Shown one piece after another: positions 33,601 to 45,600 of a stretch of DNA of 64,000 bases (position 1 is the stretch's first letter; each line of letters begins with the position of its first letter). Position numbers and translations under genes: made by a program. The notes under the pieces are model-generated. The model was given only the letters and a program-made list of their open reading frames with translations, was not told where the DNA came from and did not search any database. Origin of the DNA: Pomacea canaliculata (lineage: Eukaryota; Mollusca; Gastropoda; Architaenioglossa; Ampullariidae); NCBI RefSeq assembly GCF_003073045.1, contig NC_037595.1, forward strand, positions 5,134,227 to 5,198,226, read 5' to 3'.

Positions 33601-36600
33601 GCAGACATCAGAGGCACCAACATCTGCAGGACATTAGCAGAAGAATCTTCAGGAAACTGGCTATCAGCAAAACACTGGAAATGTTGCTGCAGTGTTTTCA
33701 CATGAACACACACAGACTGCTTGGTGCAGAAGACTCATGTTCATCTTCTTCCACTCTGCCAGCGGAAAGATTAGCAGATTTGATAAAACATTACAGCATT
33801 ATAATATAAATGCATAAAAGTACATATATGTGTGTGTATTGTGATATTTTACTTGTTATATCTTATTTTACTATTGTTTCTCACTATGATCTTCTCATAT
33901 GAAATTTCATGCAGTTTAATGAAATCTAACCATAACAGTCTTATTTAAACTCTTTACACAAAATACTGTACTTCATTCTAGTCTCACACAGTCTTACAAA
34001 AATATTCCTCATGCTCCAGGCTTCATAATTATTCGGACCCTTACGTCACTCATCTAGATTAATTCTCCAAAAGAGTTTCTGCAAACAGTCTTCCTAATAT
34101 TTACTGGACACTGTCACTGAAAATGGTACAAACTGCTTTATAATTGTGCAGATGTAAAAGTAGTGTATACCCACCCAGTCAACAGATAATCTTCTTTAAT
34201 CTCCAGCTCAGTTATATGAGCCTCAAGAAACTGAAGAAGCTGCATCAAAGCTAAAGATGCAGCAACACCTTTTTCAAATGCCCTACAAGAAAGGTAAGAG
34301 TTAGATGTCATCAGTACTCTAGTTCATCCTTCCATCCTTTGTATGTTGTCCATGCCTGATTCTTGTGTCAAACGCTAAAGAGCATACTCCTTGCAAGAAT
34401 GAGTATACGCTATACAAATCATGCATTTATTATTATTAAGGGTTATATGTCAATATTAGCAAAGGTTATATAATCAGCATGCAAGTCTTTACAATCTTCT
34501 GCCAAAGATCTGTCATTGTAAGATTTTGGTACCAAATAAAAAATTAGGAGAGGTACCCTCATTTCAGAAAGCTAGTAATATCCATCTACCACCGAAGCAA
34601 TGCTAAAAGGTATTATGGATAGTGTTCTTATAAAACTGGATTATATAGTCTGAAATACAATGTCAAACATTGTCTGCTGTAAGTCGCCTTTCTAATATCA
34701 GTGCGTCCCAAGCGATGAGAGAAAGGCAGACATAGAAAAAATGTCTGATACGCAACACCCTACATACCCAGCAAAGATTGTTGAGCTCTTTTCACATAGG
34801 CTTATATAGGGTCGAGGGCAGGGGCATGTGAGTACAGAGGTGCCAGAAAGGCCAATCCCACAGTGGTAACAGTTCATTTGAATAAAGTAGGTGTAGCCCT
34901 TAAGCTTTAATAATGGGTTGTCTTGTAGAATTAATGAAGACAATGGTCATTAAATATGATTGCCAATTTTTTCCTCACCTTGTAACAGCAGTTCTTATTA
35001 TCTGTTCCTCACTTGCTGCTGACAAGTGTTTCAGGTTGGGCACAATCATCCTTTCCAGCTCACCCATTGCTTTTAGCACGTCTGCATCCACCTGTTTTAA
35101 AAGAGGTATTGAGTTCATTAGTCCTCTTCTGCTATCTATAAATTTGTGGTTTTGCAATGGAAAGATGATCTCTCTGCCCTCTCACTCACTGATGGTAAAT
35201 ACAGATAAACTGAATGTTTGAAATAAAGAAAGAAATGCTTGACCCCCAAAGTTTTAAACATTGTATCCTTCAACAAATGTCCATAACTTCAACCTTCTGT
35301 AGACTTTAAAATTACAACAGCCAACTGCTATCCTACAGATATATTACCTTCCTTTACTCCCAGATAAAAAAGCATTCGACTGCTGTTCAACAAGCATTAA
35401 CTTCAAGTATAAATCCAGCTTTAAACTTGCCTGTTCAGTTTTCCTTATTCATCTAAACTCATTATTATAAACCATTATTTTGCCTTACATTTTTTTTCAG
35501 CTTGCTAATTATTGTCAAATATTCTTCTTTTAGTGCTGATTATTATTGCAGGTATTTTCTTTTATGTACCTGTCCTTCCATCTTGAGACAAAACTGTGCC
35601 AGGCACAACACTTGCACAGCATCGAGCATCACAGTGATATCTTCAGTTTCCCACTTTCTTGAAAGACACATTGCATTGCTTTCTCCCTCATACTCCTTCG
35701 TCTCAACATTTGATGACTTTACTTGATTTTCACGAATTGGGACCACTTCCGCCTTGTCTATCCTCATAGTCCCAGTCTGACTATAGTGCAGCAAATGAAA
35801 ATTGTAAAGAGAAGAAAAGACTGTTCTAGTCAAGCTAGACTGCTCAGGACTACCCTCCAATGTTTTCTCAAGCGTGACTGAGCTAATCTGGCCATCCATA
35901 CATAAATGATGAAGAATCTGCACAGGAAAAAAATAATATGCATTAACATAAATATCACAACTAAGGCTCACAAGAGAGAAATGGGACACAAGCAGAAGTC
36001 ATAAATTCATGTAAGTAAATGTACAAGCATGCCAGCCTAAGTGCATGGCTTGCTCTTACTAAAAGAATCTATTGCATGCCGTAAATTTCCTTGGCTAAAC
36101 AATCTTTTTTTTTTTTCACATTTCTACCTGTCATAGCGCATTACACAACATATTTAATGCTGTTGTGACCGAGATAAATCAGACATAAGCTACAGCTGAC
36201 ACACTACAAGGTAAATGTAAAATGCAACTGATATAGTACAATGCTATGAGCTGTGACATGGATGTCAGCTCAAAAGATGAAAATGCTGACTGTACCATAT
36301 GTCGTACAATATAAGAAGTACCTTCAGCTAGACCAGCATTGAAGCAAACTAGTGATAAAATCTTTTTAAGTTTGGGCTTCAAAACTATTGCAGGTAACAG
36401 AGTATAGTCTGGAAGTTTAATTTTTCCTCCAGTCCTTACTTTCTCAGTTTCACAAGGTTTCATGGCATCAGCAGAAAGCAGTCTGATAACTTCCAGAATA
36501 CAAGGATTGGGTGGTCTGATGGGGACAATTTCATCCACCGGAAGACTGTTGCTAGCAGTTTGGAGGAAAAGCTCCACAATGCTCATGACATGCTTATACC

Positions 36601-39600
36601 TACAAATGGAAAAAAGTAATTCATTTTAATGTCGAAACAGGGCAAGATTTATAAATTTACTCATATTTTAAAAACAAAACCACAAGTACAGATTACAGAA
36701 AATGTTGACATTAATTTGAAAAATAAACTTCTGTAGCAGCAGCATCTGGAGGAAGACTATTATCTAAACCTCTCTCGCTTATCTGTATTAAGTGAATTTA
36801 TTTCTTCTTCCTGCACCCATATTCTCTTTCTTTATTTTCTCACGAGGCTTGTGTACCTTTCACTGATTTAGGTTGTATGCAGATCAAGCATTCCAAAATT
36901 TCTTTGTTTCTGACTCAAAGTCCTGGGATAGTCCATACATTTAATCTTTCCACACATATATACATACACAAATGTATCTAAATTTCAGAACATATATATA
37001 CACATATGAATTTCAGAATACGTATGTGTGTGTGTGTGTGTGCAAAAATTTCAGAAAATATATATAGATATATGTAAAACAAATGAAAAAGAATGCAAGC
37101 ATGCTCACTCATTAAATGATGGAATGTTGATGGCTGCTTTTTGAATGAGGCAGCACATTTTCTGCAGCACCCCTTCTTCATTTACAAAGCCACCAGTGTT
37201 TGCCACAACAGCACCCACTCCACAACACCAGGCCTCTCTTGCCAGCTTCTCTGTAATAGCTGATACAAACAAACCAATTAGATGCATTTTTAAAAAACTT
37301 TTATGAATCCAAAAAGTATTACTCAGATCGTAAATCACCCTAATGTTATTTCCTACATATTTGTTAGCCATAAATCCACAGCAATTAAAAGAGGAAGAGC
37401 ATTTTTAATTCTATGCAAACTCTGAGTGGATTTTATAAACAACATTTAAAGTGATATTGGTCTCCGGGTTTGGTTTTTTTGGGTTTTTTTTTTATAAGAT
37501 ATCCCTTGGTTTGTCTCCTTTTGGGATACAAATAACATTGGTCAACAAATTTTTACAGAAGTCACATTACTGAAATAAAATTAGTCATTTCTTATAAATT
37601 TTTATGTGCTCAACATGCATATGACAAACAACTATTATTGTGTACATCACGAAATGCATGCTAATAGTAATTGACCTATGGTTAATACCTGTCAAAAATC
37701 AAGTCATAGACTATGTCTTAGATTTCTTTGCTTGTCTCTTGTACAGCTATTCAGGAGCATCTCTGGGAAGTAATCAGCCAGCATGCTAGTGAACAATTGT
37801 CCGTGGTATCTTTTTTCCATTGTTGCAATATGTTGATGAAAATGTTCTCCATGTTCATTACTAACCACACCAAAGTTGTCAGGAAAGAAATCTAGATGGT
37901 AAGGAAGTGGATCTTTAGAGACAAATTGCAGCCAAGTTTCCGATACTGCATCAACATATCTTTACTAGTTCCTTGTAGTTTTCAGCCCTAACATTCCCGA
38001 GAAAGTTTGTAGGCACTAGGTGAAAAACATTTCATGCTTGCTTCGCATCACCTGCAGCAAGTTGTTGAACTGGTCATCCTTGAAGAGCTCTCGAATCTGA
38101 TGACCCACAAAAACTCTTTTTTTAACCTTTGCCTTGCTGAGTTGAGGGAATTTTTTATGTAGCATTAGAAAGCTGGCAGTCCAGTCCATAGCTTTCACAA
38201 AGTTCTTTATCAAACTGAGTTTGATGTGAAAGGATGGTAGCAGGATTTTGTGAGCCTCGACTAGAGCTAGGTGCTGGATATTCTTCTCTTCAACTGCTAT
38301 ATTTTGTCTGTGAGTCCATTTCTTCTGCAAGTGCCGATGTCCAGACTTTTTCAGGATAGTGTGAAAGAAGTGTTCAGCTGAATGGCTGAAGATTTGTGGA
38401 ACGATTATGATGCCTTAAAAACTGCATTGCTAAAACGTTTTAAAATCACTGCAGAGACAACATTTTCTCAAGATTACAAAAATTAGATTACAAGATTAAT
38501 CTTTTCTCAAAATTACAAAAATACTTGTTAACTTCTTCTCCCTCTAATGGCCATCTATCTCTAGCTTGCAGAAGCACTCCTTCCATTTTTTTCATTTCTA
38601 ATGGCCTTTAGGTCTGATCTCATCTGATCTGATTATATTTCCATATATACTACTAACACATATTTTTACCTTCATGGACCTCTGTTTTTGTCTTATTATT
38701 TTTTAAATTAACATTTGTCATGCTAGATAACTCTCATTGGTACATAAGGCCTATAATGATCATAATTTGCACTGCAAAAGGTCTATTTGAATGTGTGTTT
38801 GTATATGTGCATGTTTGTCAAAGCTAACTTTGCTACTTCTTTCAAAACAGCTTGTTAAGTGACAGGCTCATTAATGATTAGTACAATCACAAATGTACAA
38901 ACAAGATGAGAAAGTCCAGAAACATTACTGACAACATTTACGTTGTGCCTGTTGTCTATTAACAAAGACTCAATTGCCTCCTTAATAAAACCTTGTTTTA
39001 ATCTCCAAAAGAAATGAAAACCCTTTTGTTCAAAGGTCCAATGAAGTTTAAGGCCTGTAGCTCTAGTTATTGACATATGATCCAATATGATCTAAACAGG
39101 AATGGAGGGGGTGTTTAATTGAAGTAGAATATTAGCTCACCATCTTTCAAACAGCCTGAATCAAGGTCAATGCGCAACAAGGCCAACATCAGGTCCTTTG
39201 TAGCAGGAAGTGTTAGGCTCATCTGAAAAGACGCAAAAGTCAAACACACTGTCTGTGTATTCCCTTCATATCTGTGCTGCCACAAACAACAGTATATCAA
39301 GACGTGACTAACTTAATACTCTTGAACTGGGGTGACATATATATAAATAAATATAAAAGCCTAGAATGCCATGAAGAAATCAACAGCTTTAATGTAGTAA
39401 ATGAAGAATGAAAAACTCCATATTGTACAGTTTTCATTTTTCATGTTTCCCTTGTAAATGCTTGACAGCAACATATGTGAATTTCTCTCACGAGACTAAA
39501 TTTGTAGTGTATTGGACTGATGCCAAGATTCCACAAGCCATCTGTGCTTGACCAAAACCAGCTTTTACCCACCTCCAGACTTTGGAAGAAAATAATAGAT

Positions 39601-42600
39601 GCCCTGGCCACAAACTGCAGAGCTTTTTGTGCCTCTGGTGGGGCAAGATGGATGGCTGACAACCGTAAAAGCTCCCTGTGTACGCCAATGATGATCTGCT
39701 CAATGCATGAGCGTGGAAACACAGGTTCTGAAATAATAACAGCACTGCAATGACACCTGATGTTATTGCTTTCATTCACATCTATAATATATCTTAGCTT
39801 TATAAAAGTACTTCCATATTACATAACTGCACCTTGTTAGACTGGAATGAGCTGATCTTCTGTCTTTCCATAATGGATATATCCCTCGCTGCTTTCAGAA
39901 ATGTTTGTTCCAGGATCCAAGTGTACTCAAGCATACAAATCCAAATTAAGACCTCATTTTTCCTGTAAAAGGGTAGTAGCAGGATTTTAAGAACAGCTGC
40001 CTGAAATAGCATGCTTGCATACTATGTTTCACTCTTTACCTTTCTTATCACTGGCCGACAGTACAAGGGAGATGACTGTCCAAGCCTGAGCTATTTCTTC
40101 CTCCTTAAGATTATGGTGGGCTGTCACAGATGTTATAAGTTGGCTCAAGCGAGCTGTCAGATGAGGGAGCATAACCACAAAGAAACCTGAGGAAAGCTGT
40201 CCTTCCTGCTAAGGGCCTGCTCTAAGAGGCAGCACAGAGCACTTGTGCTGTTTACTGACTGTTTGAATCAAAGCAAGTTTATTACATTTCAAACATGTTC
40301 ATCTTCATGTACAAGACCTGACAACACGAGGACTTTTGTAAGAATTATTAACAGACAGAAATGTGTAAAAATCTGAAATTTAACCAAGCAGATTTTTAAA
40401 AAAACAGGAAGTATAATAAGTCTAAGATATTCTTTCACTTAAGTATTTAAGTTTCATCAGGGTAAAAATTATAACTTAAAATCTTTTATATTTAACATTT
40501 TTACTGATATTGTATCTATTATCAGCTTACAACTGACATTCATTGAGACAAACTGTTCCAGTTACGCACCTTGAAAGCTTCCTCCCATATAGCAGTACTG
40601 TGGGTGTCTGATAGGTGAGCAAGGCAAGCAAACAGCAGAGTAATACTGCAATCCACATCTGGCTTTTTATTCCCATCTCCTGACAGTGCTGGCAACACAA
40701 TCTTCTGCACTACACTTACATATGGACATGCACTGTCTGCCTTCCACACCTCAATCGGTAACAGGCATTGCATGCTGTCTGAAGTGTCAAGACTGCTCTC
40801 TCCCTCCAATGCTTTTGCTAAGAGCTCTGCAGAACTCACAGGGAAGTGAAGGTCTGCAAGATTGGCCAGCAGCTTGAGATACACACTCCTCTGCTGTGCT
40901 CTGTAACCCTGATATGACTGCACCATAACTTGGTCTACAAACTTCTTCTTCAGAGAGGACAGTTTCTCATCTCCAGATCTTTCAAACTTTTTTTCTTTTT
41001 CTTCAGATGCCACGTTTCTGGCAGCACCTTTCTCGGCTAACAGCATAGCCTTGACAAATGCTACCAGTCTGTCAGATCTCAGATACCTATCTCCTGAGCT
41101 GTCCAAAGTGTCAAAAGATTCCTGAACTGCTAATGTTAGCCTTTCCCAGAAAAGTGATGACAGCCAAACACTATCTGCTTTCTGCTCTACAAAAGTAACA
41201 AAAGATGCAACTTTGTCATAGACAGTGGACTGATGAAAAGACACAGCCGATTCCAAAAGCGATGCTTCAACAAGTGCCTCCAGCTGCAGAAAGAAAGGTT
41301 TAGATGTTTTATTTCAATGTAAAATATTTCTTTATTCTGCTACTTGAGAAAATGAATAGCCAAGGAGTTAGAGGACTGGTGTCTGAGCCCCGAATCATGC
41401 TGATTTGATACCTGTGTGGCGCAGCAAACTTCCCCCTGTTGACCCAGAGAATGGGTCGGGAATGGGTACCTGACTACAAAGATGGTTGGGGATGGTGAGA
41501 CAGGAGGGCGAGAAGATGAGCACCACCCTCAAAGAATGCTGACCCTAAGAAAATTGAAGTATCTATCTCTAACACCTCACTCCCCAGTGACCTAAACAAC
41601 AATTAGGGGACAACCTTAACCCTTTTAATAAACAAAAGCAGTATTATACACTAGGGCAAGCAACTCTTTTACACTTTACATTATAATTTTGGAATGTTTC
41701 ACTCCCCTCTCTCCAACATTCATTCAAAACATTTTTTGGATATTTTCTCCTATGTTATGTTAATGTTTTTAAGAATGTACCTGCTCAAGAAAAAGAGACT
41801 CGGCAACATCAGTGGCTGAGGGTTCTTTATCCAGAATTTCTTTCAGTGCAAACTGTAAGCACTCAACATATGCTACAGCAAAGGCAAAATCAGAGCCTGT
41901 GACGCCCTTCAGAACACTAAAAGACAGAAAAACAAGATGGTTAGGAGAACCACACATTGTTTTCATTCTTACTTCCATTCCATTGTTTTATGAACATTTT
42001 GCTGATCTTGTGGCTTGAAAGAGTAAATTTATTCTAAACTCCTGCACTATTAACTGTATGTGTATTATTACCAAAACTATTTAAACTATAACTATTATCA
42101 AAACTATTAAAACAATAGCTATTATTATCAAATAGTCAATCTCCAGTTATGCTCCTGATGATTCAGTTTCTAGGTTGATATATTTCATTTAAAATTTTAA
42201 GTATTGACAGAATCCAGCAAGTTTCACCATCTCAGTTGTGACCTACCCCAGCTTTGCATGTTCCAGTAGTTTGGGGTAAAACACTTTGGCTCCACCACCC
42301 AGTTCTACTGGCAGGCAGCTCAGAAGGGGCAAGATGTTGGGGGCCACAATACTTGGTGCAGTCTGACATCCATTTTCAAGAACACTACGCAGTTTGGGCC
42401 AGAATGCCTTCTGCCAGTTGATGTTCTGCCAGCAGGTCTAAAGGTACAATAAATATGATCCAGAGATGGTCACTACTAATTTTTAACAAATTATACCTAC
42501 CAATTCAATTCTCAGCATAAATATAAAGACATCACATCATAAATATGATCCTAAGATGGCATTTCTTTCTTTTTGGAAGATACCACTTACATATTTCTTA

Positions 42601-45600
42601 AACATTTTTAAAGGTAATGAAAATTCTCAACAACAAAAAATATGAGGAAAAGTTTTACTGGTTCTTCATTTTGTCTATTTGTCATCTGGGTGGAAAAGGT
42701 CATCGAAAACCAGCAGCACAGACGATTAGGTTAAAAAAAGTTACAAGTAGGTAAAAAAAAAAAAAATTACAGATAAGATAAAGGATCCAGTAATTGAGAG
42801 CATTCAATGGTAAGCTAGTGTTTACCCTGGTTTAAGCTCAGTATTCCAACTTTAAGAATTTTTATTAGCTTGGACGAAATTTGTCAAAATGCAAACATTT
42901 AATGACATACATACTGATGAAACAAATGTTAATGCAAACTGGATTAAAAAGTATGAATGTAAAATGTATTTGTGTAAAATATACCTGAATATCTAAGAAA
43001 TTTGCACAATATCGAAAACACAGTTTGAAGATTATTTTAAATTCAAGTTTATAAAGATGGGAAGTACATCATCTTGGAGATGAAGGATCATAAGATTAAG
43101 CTACTAATAAATCCATAATTCTTGGCTAACTGCGCAAATTTCATAACTACTTTTATAGTCAATCAGTAGTTACAAAATTCTGATATAAGGAAAAATTATT
43201 TTTCTACCTTTCATGTATGATAAATTCAAGCATTATGCCACTGAACTAATAAATGCTGCTATAATTATTTCAGATATTCATGTAATACAACAGTGTTCTA
43301 TCACTAAATCCTAAATGTATAGCCCTTTTAGAACCATTTTGTGAATATCAACACAGTCAAAACAACTGACCGGCACAAATTTGACAAGTGATAGCACAGC
43401 AGTCCATATGCCCCCTATAACAGAGATATCGGCATTGTCGATGCTCCCCAGTATCAGTGGACTCAATTTCCCAACGTATTCATGAGCCAGATCAGGCAAA
43501 ACCTGACACAGACTGCCTAGCAGGAAGAACAGATCGCTCCGTACCTGTGATCATATTGAAAATCAGGATTGCTGACAAAAAGAAACAAGATGTAATTCAA
43601 TTTCTTAGGTCTATACTTGTTAAAACATTCTCCTCCTCTTTACGTTTGGAAAAAAAAGTATCCTCATCTATGGAGCAGGGGTTATATATGCCCAATTTTT
43701 CAGGGAAGATAAATGCAGCAGAGGGGAAAAGGTTGGGCTCTGTGTTATACATGATTTAACATTTATGTTGACTATGTTCTTTTATGATTGCTACATAGTG
43801 GACTTTTTAAAATTTTCACTTATTTTCACCAAATTTTATAACTTAGAAAATTTCATTTTTAGTTTTTAAAAATTGCATTTTTTATTGCAAATAAAATCTG
43901 CAATAATTAAGGTCACAGATTTTTCTCAGCCTTCTTTTATCCCTCCATTTCTCCATCCTTTCTTGCTTTATTCAGTTCCCCACATTCACATGCCTACATA
44001 CAAAACACACTTAACCACATAGAAATAACCATCTACAATGTCATGACACATACCTACACATGAAATTTCTTACTTTAGGGACAGGTGACTTAGCCAGCTT
44101 CCAGAACTTTCCATCATTTAAAAGACCTTGCAGGTGTCCTTTAATACCTTCAACGTCAGAAGAAGGCAAAGTCTGAAGTAGCTGACGCAGTCCTTTCAGA
44201 CTTGAGCTTAACACTCGCTGATATTTTGCCTCTCTTTCTTCTTCTTCAGTTGTTCTAATTTTTTTAGAAAAGATGGTGTTAGTAATGATTTAGTACACTG
44301 GCACTATATGTCTGTAGTTAATGACATAAAATATGAAACAAAAGAAAAAAATTAACAGTTTCACAAGCTGTGCCAAGATATTTAAAGCAGGATATAAGCA
44401 AAGAAATCTTAGTTAAAAAGTTACTTAGCATGTACATTTAAATGAACAGGTGCGTGCAGGAAACAATTCTTTAAATAAAATATTCCAAGTGTTGCAAGAT
44501 CCTATGAAATTACATAGGAAGTATACATTAGCTCAATGTGTTTCTACGGTAGAACTTGCAAAAGGCAAAGGCAAATTAACTTTTAAAACAAAAACTTACT
44601 TTGGATCACTCAGTGTTGCTGCCGTCTGGTTACAAAGATTGTCTATCATATACTGAAAAATAGGGCAAATTAGTCAAATATTTTTACACAAGCACCCCAT
44701 ACTCCATTCTGAATTTTGTGACAATATTGATTGAACATTATTGCAAAGTTGTTATATCTTCGACTTTTTTGCATAATTTCTATCAATTCTGTTAAATTAC
44801 TAAAAACCCCTAAACAATAAATGTAAATAGATAAACAAAGAATTAATGAAAGGTTTATTAACTAAAACTTAACTTGGATCATTTAAACCTTCATCTAACT
44901 CACTTACATGAAACATAACATAAATCTAACTAACCTAAACAAAAATATAAGATATTTTTACTTAAATCAATACTGACATCAACAAAAACTAAATAACTTT
45001 TAAAACAACAGTTTTATCTTTGTTCTTCTCACCTCAACCACCACTTGTTTGCAGAAAATTAAAACATCTTTCTGTTTCTTTTCAGGAAAAGCTGCTTGAA
45101 AAGCTTGGCGAGCAGCTGATGCAACACCTGGATATGTATCATTGCAGCTTAGTATCCATACAGCTATGACAGTCTTCAAGTATGGCGCTAGATTACGCCC
45201 AACACGTCCAACCAAAGCTGCCATGGCTGTCTGGGCACTTTCTCGAACTTTGTGATCAACATCCTGATTTATAGAAGAAAAAAAAAGACTGAATATCAAA
45301 CCCAAATGTTTTGCATTTTGTCAGAGATAAGCTATAAAAGTTGATGATTTTATGCTTGCTAAAAGTAAAAAAATAAGAAGCATGTAACATGTACAGATAT
45401 ACTGGATTATGTGCAAGATGATCCAAAACAACAACTATCCAATGGACCTTCACCAAACAGCTAGAGGACCTGCGCTTTGCAGTAGACATCACTCTCCTAT
45501 CTCATTGGCAGCAGCAGACACAAACCAAACTGAGCAAGCTAGCAGAGGAAGCAGAGAAGACTGGCTTAAAGGTCAACAGAAAAAAACTGAAGTGAAAGAA

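Noticed and set aside
36179-36296. Extension of LTN1 exon 36296-36599 to the ORF end at 36179
   Set aside because: A donor at ATG|GTACAG gives the phase required by the next exon; the remaining residues look like intron read-through.
38016-38330. An extra LTN1 exon
   Set aside because: The flanking LTN1 exons join in phase without it, and its phrases belong to a repeated transposon-associated protein.
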